Source of the DNA: Myotis daubentonii
Lineage: Eukaryota > Chordata > Mammalia > Chiroptera > Vespertilionidae
DNA length: 64,000 nucleotides
Reading direction: 5' to 3'
Assembly: GCF_963259705.1 (NCBI RefSeq)
Contig: NC_081850.1
Span: 41,687,167-41,751,166 of the forward strand
Of the stretch, positions 11,538 through 23,068 are shown piece by piece. The notes beneath the pieces are model-generated. The model did no database searches. It saw only the letters and a program-made list of their open reading frames with translations, and was not told the DNA's origin. A program made the position numbers and the translations under genes. Positions within the stretch are counted from its first letter, which is position 1; each line of letters starts with the position of its first letter.

Positions 11538-12994
11538 ACCTAGAAAACAGTATCTAACTAGCAATGCCTGACATAGTCTTCTCCAGCTTACCACTAGGGT
11601 ACATATGAAAACAAAGGAAAAGGTGAAAAATAACGCCACCAGCAACCAAATGCTGGCGTAACTAGGATTTTAATTTCTCATGGAACAGATAGAGCTCAAT
11701 TGTGACAAAAACTCAAGAAGGTTTCATCTCATGACATTTTCTGAAGAAATAGACATCACTTGAATAAAGATAGACATTTTGTACTTCCCCCACTGTATGA
11801 TTTTGAACTCAGAGATCAGAGGTCTATGCCAAGCTGAAATTTGAACAGTTCTCTTTCTTACTTCCTAATGATCCAGGTCCACTTCTGGATTCACTAGAGT
11901 CAACCCCCCCCCCACCCTGCTATTTTAGATACACCACTTACAACTATATGACTTAGAGTCACTTAGCATTCTGAAGATAGCATGTACTTCATTAGTGTTG
12001 ACAGATTTAAGTAGGTATAAAGTTTATTTTACTTCTAAGAAGAAAAGGAAAAGATTTTGCTATCTAAAGACAGTGTAGTTTTATTATTTCATAGTAGTTG
12101 TAGCCTGAAGCACAAATCCTATTTGCTGATTATTGCCAAAACGAAGCACAGAGAAATTATTCTAAAACTAATGTAGTTATTTTTAGACGCCATCCTACTA
12201 CTTTTAATTGGTATATAAATAACTGCCCCATACAATGAATTACCTCATTTAGTTATTTTGGTGCATATTCACTAACAGTTTATCTTAGAGGGCACATCAG
12301 GAAATAGCGCTACTGAAGCTGATCATTTTATGGGTCTTTTATAGATATTTTACTTTTTACCAGGCAAGTATGTGACTTCACCTGCTCTACAATTCTTCAA
12401 GTATAATTATTCCTGCAAAACAATATGGAGTATATCGTGGGGCTTTTATTGCCCATGTATGTGGGTGTGGAAACTGATTTGAAACAATTTTCTGAACTGA
12501 ATGCTGGCACAATGGCAAGAATACATCCAAACAGAGATACCATGCACATATTCAGTAGGTTTCTTAGTTTTTCTGCCAAAGACAGGAAACCTTACCCCTA
12601 CCTTATAGTCTGGTTTGTGTACAGTATAATCGGAGCTCAGTGCTACACAGGTTAGCTTGAATATCTGGGTAGAAGAAATAAAATTCAGGGACAAATTTTT
12701 CAGAACACGCAGTCCAAACTCTATATCGCCTATTCTAAAATATGTAAATCAGATTGGTTGCCTACATAGCTAGGCTATACCCATTTGTTCTATCTGTCCC
12801 CACCAAGAATTATTTGTACTGTATCATATGGTGGTATAATGGTATCAGCTTATAGAGTGAGCACTTCAGGTGTAGCTGGAGGGAATAAGCCATGTATTAA
12901 TGATGACATCAATGAGCTTCCTTGCTCTATGGCTTCCAGTTAGAATGAGACAATGGGAACACCAGAAAATATGAGAGGTGAGTGGAAAATAATA
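11538..12994. other. Unassigned DNA
   Basis: Unique-looking sequence, including three overlapping short open frames at 12397-12694 with no recognisable product. A 10-C run lies at 11908-11917. Confidence 0.45.
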
Positions 12995-13373
12995 TAGTAA
13001 TCCCTTAGTATCCACAAGGGATGAGTTCCAGGACTCTTGCAGATACCAAAATCCACAGATACACACATCTCTTATTAAAAATGGTGTAGTATTTGCATAT
13101 AACACACATTTATTCTCCCATTTACTTTAAGTAATCTCTAGATTACTTATTATACTTAATACAACAGAAATGGGATGTAACTAATTATTATACTTTGTTT
13201 AGTGAATAATGACAAGAAAAATGTCTGTACATGTTCAGTACAGACCCAACCACTATAGGCCTAACTACATAGTACACGTCAGCAACAATGTGACTTTTTT
13301 TTTCAAATATTTTTGATATATGATTGCTTGAGTCCAAGGATACAAAACCCATAGATACAAGAAGCTGACTTTA
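12995..13373 (+). mobile_element. Tigger/MER2 DNA transposon (TcMar-Tigger), nonautonomous
   Basis: Reads as a diverged MER2: 'taatcccttagtatccac' start, 'gataccaaaatccacagata', 'tagtatttgcatataac', 'aatgacaagaaaaatgtctg', and an imperfectly inverted end 'agatacaagaagctgac' with TA flanks. No transposase. An ancient eutherian element. Confidence 0.82.
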
Positions 13374-13620
13374 TCAGGGTGCTTGTTTCCCAGAATCCCT
13401 TGCCCCAAGCGGATTGTACTTCTCCACTGCTCCTCTCAAGGCAGCCCTCTCTGGAAATTCTGTCCTTGGTTCTAGTAACAACTCTGTCTCCTCATCTCTT
13501 TGTAGTTCTATCAAACTCAAATTTCTATAACTGAGTCCTATGTAAATAAACTTTCTTGTAATTTTCTTAATTTATGCTTGACATCTGTTTCCTGTTGGGA
13601 TTCTAATTAAAACAAAAAAA
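13374..13620 (+). mobile_element. Possible ancient LTR remnant
   Basis: Contains a TAAATAAACTTTC polyadenylation-type stretch followed by 'acatctgtttcctgttggga', a phrase typical of old mammalian LTR 3' ends. Boundaries are not defined. Confidence 0.35.
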
Positions 13621-13844
13621 GTGTGCACATACTAGTATATAAAAGGCTTAGATATCTCTGTCCTTATTCTTTCCCTCACTATCCCTGCCACTCGTCTCTT
13701 TATTGGCCCTAAATGGGCGTGAAGGTTTATGGTTACTAGAAAGAACACTAATTTAGAGGGAGGATAGACTTCTGCTGCTTTTCTGACTCCTCTGGCTTTT
13801 TGTAAAAAATTCTTATTGTTGAGACTAGTACAGATGTCTCCCAC

Positions 13845-14254
13845 TTTTTACCCCCCAGAATCCCTCTCTACCCAGATCCTACCTGCTGCAGGCCATCACC
13901 ACCCTATTATCTGTGTCCATGGGTACTTCTCTTCCCAGCACAGGAACGATGGGCTGAGGGGTCTGGTGTGGGGCTGGGACCCCTTGCTCCTCAAAGGGGT
14001 AGTTCTACAACTAAGATAGCCCTCTTGTCTTTTAAACAACATACTTGAGTGTTGGGCCAGCCCATTCTTCACCTCTACCCCTCCTACCAGCCTCAATATG
14101 GCTTCTTTAATTCTTTAGTTGTAGGTCTTCCATTCAGTCAGATTTTAGGTGGTTCTGAATGCTGGCTGTTCTGTGGTTAAGTTGTAATTTTGATGTGGTT
14201 GTGGGAAGAGGTGAAGATTGCTTTTACCTGTGCCACCATCTTCAACTCCTCTAA
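13845..14254 (-). mobile_element. L1 5'-region fragment, antisense
   Basis: The run 'tccattcagtcagattttag ... gatgtggttgtgggaagagg ... gtgccaccatcttcaac' matches the antisense of mammalian L1 5' regions as I recall them. It directly abuts the Helitron at 14255, which therefore inserted into it. Confidence 0.45.
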
Positions 14255-14280
14255 TCCTATCTAATAAAAGAGAAACATGG

Positions 14281-14504
14281 GCCGGAACCGGTTTGGCTCA
14301 GTGGATAGAGCGTCGGCCTGTGGACTGAAGGGTCCCGGGTTCAATTCCGGTCAAGGGCATGTACCTGGGTTGGGGGCACATCCCCAGTAGGAGATATGCA
14401 GGAGGCAGCTGATCGATGTTTCTCTCCCATCGATGTTTCTAACTCTCTATCTCTCTCCCTTCCTCTCTGTAAAATATCAATAAAATATATTAAAAAAAGA
14501 AAAG
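14281..14504 (+). mobile_element. VES SINE inside Helitron, with target-site duplication
   Basis: tRNA-like head (GCCGGAACCGGTTTGGCTCA; B box GGTTCAATTCC), 'gtaggagatatgcaggaggc', CT tract and A-rich tail. GAAACATGG is duplicated at 14272-14280 and 14505-14513. The sister Helitron at 26420 has the unoccupied site. Confidence 0.96.
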
Positions 14505-15189
14505 GAAACATGGTAATTGCCATACGACCGCTACCCTTCCCATGGGCTAATCAGGGCAATATGCAAATTAACTGCCAGCCAAGATGGCGGTCGGCAGCCA
14601 GGCAGCTTGAAACTAACATGAGGCTTGCTTGCTTTAGTGACGGAGGACTCCAACGTTCCCCGCCTGCCGCTGCAGGCCTCTGAGCTGCAACTCTAAGCAA
14701 CTATGTAACAAACATAGGAGCTAAACAAAACCCCAGAAACCTGCTTTAGTCCCCGGGCTTAAGCCAGCAGGATCGCAACATTGTAAGCAAAGGCCAGAAA
14801 CCTACTTTCAGCAGCGGAGGCCTAAGAGCTGGAGCCAAGCCTCAAAGCTAAAGCTGGCCCAGAATAAAAAAAAAGAAAAAAGAAAAAAAGGAGCGGTTGG
14901 GAGCTTCAGTCACCCCAAGCCTGAAAACAGCCCTCAGCCCCTCACCCAGACTGGCCAGGCACCCCAGTGGGGACCCCCATCCTGAAGGGTGTGTGACCAG
15001 CTGCAAACAGCCATCATCCCCTCACCCAGGCTGGCCAGGCACCCCAGTGGGGACCACACCCTGATCCAGGACACCCTTCAGGGCAAACCAGCCGGCACCC
15101 ACCCGTGCACCAGGCCTCTACCCTATATAGTAAAAGGGTAATATGCCTCCCAGCACCGGGATCAGCGGAGCCGCGAGGCCTCCCAGAAC

Positions 15190-15690
15190 CGGGATCAGCG
15201 TGACAGGGGGCAGCGCCCAAACCCCCTGATCGCCCTGCAGCTCTGTGTGTGACAGGGGGCGGGGCCACAACCTCCCTATCCACCCTGCTCTGTTCGTGAC
15301 AGGGGAAGGTGCCCCAACCCTCTGATCAGCCCTGCTCTGTGCCTGATAGGGGGGAGCTCCCCAACCCCCTGATCACCCTGCGGCTCTGAGTGTGACAGGG
15401 TGCGGCGCCCCAACCCTCTGATCGGCCCTGCTCTGTGGGTGATAGAGGGTGGTGCCCCAACCCCCTGATGGGCCCTGCTCTGTGAGTGACAGGGGGTGGT
15501 GCCGCAACCTCCCCATCATCCCTGCCTTGAGTGTGACGGGGGACGGTGCCCCAACCCCCCAATCGGCCCTACCCTGAGCGTGACTGAGGGTGGCATCACA
15601 ACCTCCCGATCCGCTGTGCTCTGTGCATGACAGGGGCCGGCGCCCCAACTCCCCAATCGGCCCTGCTCTGAGCCCGACCAGGGGCTGCAC
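15190..15690 (+). repeat. 47-bp minisatellite in Helitron module B (about 10.5 units)
   Basis: Units follow the pattern GCCCTGCTCTG-TG-GTGACAGGGGG-G-GCCCCAACC-CC-GATC. The long arginine/glycine/proline-rich open frames here on both strands are a by-product of the repeat. Confidence 0.88.
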
Positions 15691-16014
15691 CTAGGGATTG
15701 GGCCTGCCCTCTGCCACCCGTTGCAGGCCTAAGCCAGCAGGTCGTTATCTCCCGAGGGGTCCCAGACTGCGAGAGGTCACAGGCCGGGCTGAGGGACCCC
15801 CCTCTCCCCCGCAAGTGCACAAATTTTTGTGCACCAGGCCTCTAGTTTTATATAATTTGCCCTCCTCCCACATTTGTCTAAAGAGAGTTCACATTCAACA
15901 TCACCATAAGATCTGCTGAAATAACATTAGCTGGCTTCCGTTACATTTCTTCACAAAAGGTTTTGTTTTGAATAAATGAAGCTCTATACAACAGAATTTA
16001 GTCTTTACTCTGCT

Positions 16015-16135
16015 TTAGCTTCTATGTGATCTTTAAAAGTCATTTAATCTCCCTAAGTCTTGGTTAACTCATTTGTAAAATAAGGTAACTGAATCCAAAG
16101 AAATACCTTCAATGTTCGTTCAATAAATAATGTCT
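16015..16135 (+). repeat. MIR SINE fragment
   Basis: The phrases 'aagtcatttaatctccctaa' and 'aactcatttgtaaaataagg' are the MIR core and 3' region in diverged form. Confidence 0.75.
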
Positions 16136-17050
16136 GAAAAATTATTATAATTATATCCTAAAACAAAAAATGAATATATTTTGTAGACCATTGTTTTTCT
16201 ATAAACTTTATGGAAACAAGATGCATAAATATACAAGAGTATCGATATAGTTTTATTTATGAAGCAATTCATAGATGTGCAAAATAACTCTCATCATGCA
16301 GTCAGTATTCTAACAAAGTCTTTTAAAATGTAGTTTTATAGCCAGAGAAAAGTATGAAAGCCTCAGAGTAGTTGTCACAGAACCCACACATATCATCCCA
16401 TAGGAAGGGTATTTATTCAAACACTATTTTCAACTTTTAAGTGTAACCAAATTATGATTTTATGAACCACCCACATATTATCTGTTGTAGAGTCTAACAA
16501 TCTCACAGAAAACACAAACTATCCTAGTGATCTTGTGAATTAGAAAGAAAACAAAATCAGTTCAGAAATGATTTCCCCATTTTATTATTCACCCCATCAG
16601 CTGGAATAAATAATTGCCAATTTTCAACTTGGTATGGCACACACTGAGAAATAACTTGAGATTTAGATGACTACAAATAAAGGAAATTGCTTATTTTAAA
16701 GTTATCAAACAATATATTAGAAAATTGCTAGCTTTTCTAAACCTGACAAGACAGTGATATTAACATGTTCTGGAACGTGGTGCTGTTGACTTATCATTGT
16801 AATTCTAGCATCTACCATGGTACCTGACCCACAGTAGGCATTTAGGAAATATTTGTCAAATCAACAAATGACTGAATAAAAGAATGCTCCCCCAAACCTC
16901 ATTTAGACTACAGGCAGCATGTATTGATCATTCTGCCTTAAAATTAATTTTCTAGAAGTTTAAGTTCTAAGTTTTATATAAATGAACATTAAATTAATGA
17001 TCTAATTTTCCAACATAAACATTTAATTGTCCCACAAAATGTATATCCAG

Positions 17051-17111
17051 ATGCAAGCAAGTAATTGCATATGCAAAACAATAATTTGCAAGTAAAATGA
17101 CTTGCTTGCAT
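17051..17111. promoter_or_regulatory. Nested palindromes with octamer-like motifs
   Basis: ATGCAAGCAAGT (17051-17062) is matched by its exact reverse complement at 17100-17111. Inside lie the 12-bp palindrome TTGCATATGCAA (17065-17076), similar to the palindromic POU/Oct MORE site, and a smaller hairpin GCAAGT-N6-ACTTGC. The sequence is not a known repeat. Regulatory function is inference. Confidence 0.3.
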
Positions 17112-17775
17112 GTGTGAGGACATATTTTACAGGTGCAATTTAGGTGCAAATTTTTGAAATTTAGAAACCAGATATTCAACCCATCTAACACATTTGTACT
17201 GTGATGCGAGGAATAAAATAGAAAAGCTGCTTTGATTCTGAAAGTGTACCAGCGCCTAGACTGCTATATCAAGCAGCTTAATGCCTTGGGGTATTTGGGC
17301 AGGGAGAATTAAAAATAATAACAAAGTTATTTCATTTGGGAATATAGTTCTTAACCCAAAAGTTACTTTTGGTTTAAATTCCAAATCAGTTTTCTCACCA
17401 GCTCACACATGCTCACACAGGGCTGCCTGTAGGCAAAATCAGAAAGGAGGAGAAATTTGTCTCAGAAACCCATCTTTTGTTTCATTGTTTTCTTATTTTT
17501 CCCTTCCACTATTGAGGTTTTTCTTCCATCTCCAAAGTTTTTAATAGTTAATAAACCAACTCAAAAACGGTAGCACCTCTTTTAGCAGACCTTTCTGACC
17601 TTCCTTACCAAGATCAAAATGAACTTGTTTATACATGTTTAAAAATGGTTTGCAGAATTTGGCATAAATAAAGTTGTAAGGTGAGCTTATTAATAGTACA
17701 ATTCCATGGCCCGGGTACCAGAAATACTGCTTCTGTAGGACTGTAATTTGGCCCAGGAATATACATTTTTTAATA

Positions 17776-17976
17776 TGTTGTTTCACTGATTTTTAAAGAA
17801 AGAGGAAGGGAGAAAGAGAAACACTGATGTGAGAGAGAAACATCAATCAGTTGGCACCTGTACACTGAGGATCAACCGAACCTACAACCTGGGTATGTGC
17901 CCTGACCAGGTACTGTACCAGTGACCTTTTGGTACATGGGTCGACATTCAACAAACTGAGTCACACTAGCCAGGGC
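17776..17976 (-). mobile_element. VES SINE, diverged
   Basis: Antisense VES: A/G-rich 'gaggaagggagaaagagaaa', 'catcaatcagttggcacctg', 'cctgaccaggta' and 'actgagtcacactagccagg'. Near-identical flanks ACATTTTTTAATA / ACATTTTAATA suggest a target duplication. Confidence 0.85.
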
Positions 17977-18139
17977 ACATTTTAATAAGCACTCCAGGTA
18001 ATCCTGATGTAGACTGCACTTTGAGAAATATTGTCTTCAAAACTCTGGTCTTTATTTTCCAAGGAGACGTTTACTTAAAACTTATGAATTAAACAATTAA
18101 AAATTAGCATAGGAATTAAAAAGACCCAATACTTTTACC

Positions 18140-18330
18140 TCGGAGGTAACCCAGCATAGTGGAAGGAACTCAAATTATAAAGTTAGTTGGACTTTGTTTT
18201 GAAAATGTGTTCTTCCACTTGCGAAGTATATAGCAGTGAGCAAGTTCCTGAACCTCTCTGTGACTCAGTTTCCCCATAAATGGATTTAATTCAACCATCC
18301 TGATCAGGTTCAAGAGGATTAAACAATAGC
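18140..18330 (+). repeat. MIR SINE
   Basis: Good MIR match in order: 'agtggaaggaactcaaatta', 'gagcaagttcctgaacctct', 'gtgactcagtttccccataa', 'aagaggattaaaca'. Confidence 0.82.
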
Positions 18331-18616
18331 AAAGGAAGGAGGAGCCCCAGGCCCTGAAGTACACAGGAAAGCAGAGCTCCCTCCTGGATGTGGTAGAGGA
18401 GTCGTTGGATATGTCCGGGAGCCTGGCCATCTCAGGGACTTGAAGGCAGACTTAAGACATTTTGCAGGGATTAATGAGGGAGGCCCAACTGGTCACTTGT
18501 ATAGACCAAACTCTAGGGACCAGTCCTGTATGGTGATATTTCACCAGATATCAGCAATGGTAGATAAAGATACCAGGAATTTGTTCCAACTTCTATACAT
18601 AAAAAATGAAGAAAAA

Positions 18617-19277
18617 GCTCTCGCCTGTGTGACTCAGTTGGTTGGGCATTGTCCGGTGCACTGAAGGGCTGCCAGTTCAATTCCCAGTCAGTACACATGC
18701 CCAGGTTATAGGCTTAGTCCCTAGTGGAGGGTGTGCAGGAGGGAACCAATAAACATTTTGTTATGCCCAGATTTCAAGATCCCCAAAAGCCCACCAGGGA
18801 GCCAGCCGAGTCCGATGCAAAAGCAGAGTCTTTATTTGAACTAGTTCGGCTCCCCGACCACACTCACCGATGCAATGGCAAGCCAAGTGGCCGAGAGAGA
18901 GAACTCTGTGTGGAGAGAGGTTTTAAAGGGGGGTTGGAGCAAGGGGAGGAGAAAGGACTGTGGGCCCTGCCAATTGGCCAGGCGCAAGTCGGTGTCTTGT
19001 CACACAGGATGTGGTCATATCTATGGCGACTTCCCTTGATTGTCATTGGTTAGTTCAAAGAAGTCCTGGGTGTGACAGCAGAGGCCCGGGCTTCCGGGAA
19101 GAAGCCTTGCAGAGCACATGGCCAAGGCAAGATGGAGGGCGTAGCCCTAACCCTGGGGCAAGGTGGAGGGCGTAGCCCTCGCCCTTTCACATTTCACTCT
19201 CATATCAATGTTTCTCTCTCTCTCTCCCTCTTCATTCCTCTCTCTCTAAAAATCAATAAAAACTCTTTTTTAAACAT
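18617..19277 (+). mobile_element. VES SINE split by a solo LTR
   Basis: The SINE head (GCTCTCGCCTGTGTGACTCA) and middle lie at 18617-18758; its CT tract and A-rich tail lie at 19190-19277. The SINE is flanked by TGAAGAAAAA at 18607-18616 and 19278-19287, so both halves belong to one insertion. The 431-bp interruption is the LTR at 18759-19189. Confidence 0.93.
18759..19189 (-). mobile_element. Solo endogenous-retrovirus LTR, family 1
   Basis: On the minus strand it opens TGAAAGGGCGAGG and closes GGGCATAACA, giving TG...CA ends. It has a degenerate TATA box (TTTAAAA), an AATAAAG polyadenylation signal (18830-18836) and a U5 of about 53 bp. The flanks CATTT at 18754-18758 and 19190-19194 are a 5-bp target duplication. 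The U3 has a duplicated unit containing GATGGAGGGCGTAGCCCT. No internal viral sequence remains, as expected after LTR-LTR recombination. A processed relative lies at 30413-30761. Confidence 0.92.
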
Positions 19278-19287
19278 TGAAGAAAAA

Positions 19288-19969
19288 TAAGAGCACCAAT
19301 TTGATTGATATTAAGTGGGTGTAACTTAGTGGACAGGAAGTTCAAAGTAGAGATAAAATTCAATTACAGAAAACTTAATAAGGTTTCATTTATTATATAC
19401 CTAAGAGTGGAGGCAAAGAGATTCCTCTTCATATTCAATGTCCTGGGCAAGATACTTTACGCAGTTTATGTGTTCAAAAATTGTTGGCTTGCTTCACTAG
19501 TCACCAAGGGCAACAGCTCAGGAAATAAAAGCAAAAGAGGCATAGCAGATTAGGCTTGTCTTTGGGTGCCCTGACATGGTAGCATCAGAAGAAATTATGT
19601 CATGAAGCAAAAGTAAAATGCATGACATTGTGCTGGTTACTATAAAATTTTTTAAAACATGGTACCTGCCCTCTGAAAATGAATAAGGACGACAGATAAG
19701 ACCAGACCTCACAGAAGCTCGCTTGATCAAGGCAGATTTCAGTAGAAAATGAAAACTTGAAGGGGGTGACTTTGTCAAAACTAGAGCAGGCCTAACAGGA
19801 GACTGGCCTTGATGCAATAGTTTAAGGACAATTAAAACACTTTATCTAAAGTCATCTGCCACCCCCTATAGAGCAAGTAATGGAGCAAAGCTGCTATTTC
19901 TATTCCTCTCTCAAATAGGTCAAAGGAAGGAAAAAGATGATTTTTGAATGAGTCTTCCCTGTACTATTA
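19288..19969. other. Unassigned DNA
   Basis: No gene or confident repeat. Confidence 0.45.
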
Positions 19970-20045
19970 ATTGCCATCTATTGAGTCTCTACCTCGGCCT
20001 GGCACTGAAGTAGAAGTTTTGTAAGTACTTTTATTCTTTTTTTTT

Positions 20046-20080
20046 TAATCCTTACCCTATGATACGTTTTTATTGATTTT

Positions 20081-20130
<50 letters not shown>

Positions 20131-20275
20131 TGAGAAAGAAACAATTGATTGGTTGCCTCTTATATGTGCCCCGACTAGGGATCTGGCAGCAATCTAGGTA
20201 TGTACCCTGACCAGGAATGAACCTGAAACCTTTTGGTGTTTCTGACACACTCCAACTAAACCACCCAGCCAGGGA
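20046..20275 (-). mobile_element. VES SINE with expanded GA tract
   Basis: Antisense VES: 'tttttattgatttttagaga', a GA run at 20083-20128, 'caattgattggttgcctctt', 'taccctgaccaggaatgaac' and 'ccacccagccaggg'. The normal short AG-rich region of the SINE has expanded into a microsatellite. Confidence 0.88.
20083..20128. repeat. (GA)n microsatellite
   Basis: Pure dinucleotide run of about 23 units within the VES SINE. Confidence 0.97.
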
Positions 20276-20400
20276 TTTTTTTTTTTTCTTTCTACAAGGC
20301 TGTTATTATTGTGCCCAATTTAAGGACTCCAAGGCAGTGAGAAGTTAATGAACTTACCCAGTGTCCACAGAATTAACTGAGACCTACCCAGGTCTATCTA

Positions 20401-23025
20401 ACTCCACAGACTACTATGTTCTAGTGTCTCTGGCCATGGTTTTCCAGAAAACCACCGAACCTGAATATCAAAATCAAATAAACTGCCTCCTTTTGCACCT
20501 TCCACCGCTTTTCTTTCCCATCTATCCCACAATAATCACATCACTATTTTCCACAAAGATGTGCACCCTGTTATATCTGTTAGATATCTGTGTGTGTGTT
20601 TTTAAAGAATAATGAATAAACTAAAAATAAGGAAATATTTCAGAAAATAATTTCGATGCTGATAACTGTAGTACAATTTTGTTCTTTTTTTTGTTCTAAA
20701 AATTACTTAAAAGTAGCCTGTTGAGAATATTCTCAATTTGCTCTCTTCATTTTCTTTCTTTTCTAGCCTTAAAACCCTAGAGAAGCTTATGTTTGTTTTT
20801 GCTTAAAAATATTTACTTTCTTACACTAGGAGCCTAATTCCAAATATAGTCTCAGGCTGCTAAAAATAGTAGCTTCAACTGAAAACAGTATCTATTATAC
20901 CTGTAGTCTCCGTGGTAAGGCACTTTCCTATTGGAAATGTGCTTAATTTCACTCAAAATACCTTTCCTTTTAGTACGTGATTTAAATTGAATTTTATTAA
21001 AACTAGTTTTGCTGGAAGTGATATTATAATTAAATGTTATATAGCAATAGTTAAATATTACACACCATGTCTTTCATCCCTTTATATTATCCAAGTCTTT
21101 GATTGTCCCAAGATGAATCTACCTTATACAAGTAAAAAATTGATGCTTGGAGAGGGTTATCCATCTGCCTGAGGCCACACAAAGCCAAATAGAACTAACT
21201 ACAAAGTTAATCTTGGAATCAAGTATTCTTTCTTCCCTTGAGTTTGTTCTTATACATCTCTACTTCTACATCTTATATATATTTTTTAAAGATTCTTTAT
21301 GTAGGGTGCAGTTCCTCACAAGTCTATCATTTGGTTGTAAACTTCTTGAGGGCAAGAGCAATTCTATTGATTCTTGGTACCCAGCAACATATATTAGTGA
21401 GGGTTTATTATAATTGTACAATTAATCATATGTCCGTCTCTCCTTACTTCATAAAGTATTTAGAGAGGCTTTTAAGAGCATATAAACTCCTACAAGATAA
21501 CATGAATTAAAAATGAAAGTAAAGAAAGAATATTAGATGTAAGATGTATAAGCAAGATGTAAAATGAAGTCATGGATATAATTAAAGTATTTTTACCATC
21601 CAGCAAAATATTATACTGGCTATAAATGGATCCCACATTTACTAATAAACTTACTAACACCAAATGAAAACAGGGAAATATGGGCAGTTACACTCTTCAC
21701 AGTCTCCTCAACCAATTACTGCAGAAGAGAAGGAGTCTTCTTGATACTGCAGGCACATGTTCCCTCCAGTGGCTTGTTAAATATGTTAAGTAGCTTATAG
21801 TGACTGCTCTTGTTTTGGTTTAGTTTGTTGATTTTCTACACATTTCTCTGCCTTTGGGAAATTAACAAGCCAATTTCCTAATAAATTTATAATCTAATAA
21901 TACCCTAAGCAATACCTCCTATTCATAAATTTGAGTTGTACAAATACCAAATCCTGTCCTGTTAATCCTTGTGAAATATTCACGTTTGGCAGAGTCTACT
22001 GATTGGACACATTCCTAGGACGTGGGAAATAAGGAACATTCTGATCTCCAACCAATATAGCTATATAACTTTCAGCCTTTTCTACAAATTCTAGGTTTCT
22101 GGAATTATCTCTGACACCACCTGGTGATCAAAGAGATCAGAGGTCAGACATACCCACTATCATACACCCACCACTTCTAATAAGATTGCCTGTAAATAGC
22201 ACTCGGGCATTCCACTCTCAGTCCTCTATATGCATTTTTTGGTGCCTCCTCCCCGGCTTCCTTTGATGCATATTTTATCTGTTGTCACTTGTAAACACCT
22301 TGAATGGGAGGAGGTATATCACATTACATGAGTAACCCCATAATTCTGGCTGGTACCAACTCCATTGTTGAAATAAGAATGTAGAAAAGCAGAAATATTT
22401 ATTGCATTTTGGGGCATTAAACATTGAAAGGATTCCAAATATCAAGGACCAGGGAGGAAATAAGCACAGATGCCACCATTTGGTGGGTTGTTTGTTGTAC
22501 ATTTTAGAGACAAAATACAGTAAATGTTTTATAGGCATAGTTGCATTACCATGCCTCCCCTGACATAATGTGCTTGTGACTTTATTGCTTAGTATTTATG
22601 TGGTATTTTAACTGTCCTATATTATTTCTCACAAGCCTATCAAGTCGACTAGTATTATCGCTGTCCTGGTGTGGAACCTGATCACAAATGGCCAGGGATG
22701 TTAAATCTCCACCTCATCCCACAGAAAGTTCAAAATCTAAGCTGAAGGAATTGCATTGCCTTGTCCTTTGCCTTCTATTAATTGATCTCTTCTGTTCACA
22801 CAATGGCCACTGAAGCCTTAAATTGCATGAGGAAGGGAAACAGAGACTGAAAATACACGTCTGCCCTCATGGAGCTTTCCACTCTGGTTTGAGTTGAGGA
22901 TTAAAAGCAGGTAAAACAAAGATCTGCATCACAATGTGATTGCTATGGCTAAGTTAATAGACTGCAATCATGTTACATGCTGTACAGTACAAATAATTTC
23001 ACTTGCTTGTATTAAAGTATGGAAG

Positions 23026-23028
<3 letters not shown>
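20401..23028. other. Mostly unassigned AT-rich DNA
   Basis: An L2-like remnant may lie at 21300-21410 ('acttcttgagggcaagagca'). A GC-richer stretch at 22010-22290 might be an old LTR, without clear ends. No gene. Confidence 0.4.

Positions 23029-23068
<40 letters not shown>

Larger units (their letters stand above)
14255..15845 (+). mobile_element. Composite HeliBat-type Helitron, copy 2 (with VES SINE insert)
   Basis: TC at 14255 after A; CTAG 15842-15845 before T; terminal hairpin GTGCACAAATTTTTGTGCAC. Module A (14255-15120) has the TCCTATCTAATAAAAGAG type 5' end, and its inner 3' end (CACCAGGCCTCTA) lacks a hairpin. Module B (from 15121, CCCTATATAGTAAAAGGG) is mostly a 47-bp minisatellite. 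A VES SINE at 14281-14504 interrupts the 5' end. Nearly the same element occurs at 26420 without the SINE. No transposase coding. Confidence 0.9.
15846..17775. other. Largely unassigned DNA
   Basis: Contains one MIR (16015-16135), an L2-tail-like phrase near 16800-16880 ('cctgacccacagtaggcatt') and the palindrome cluster at 17051-17111. No gene. Confidence 0.45.
19970..20400 (-). repeat. MIR fragment interrupted by a VES SINE
   Basis: Left part 'tctattgagtctctacctcg' and right part 'caatttaaggactccaaggc ... gaagttaatgaacttaccca' read as the antisense MIR, with the VES at 20046-20275 between them. Confidence 0.6.

Noticed and set aside
14281..14360. tRNA-like A and B boxes
   Set aside because: They are the tRNA-derived head of a VES SINE; no cloverleaf or anticodon arm of a functional tRNA.
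15190..15690. CRISPR-like regular repeats
   Set aside because: Units are contiguous and diverged with no unique spacers; a vertebrate minisatellite.
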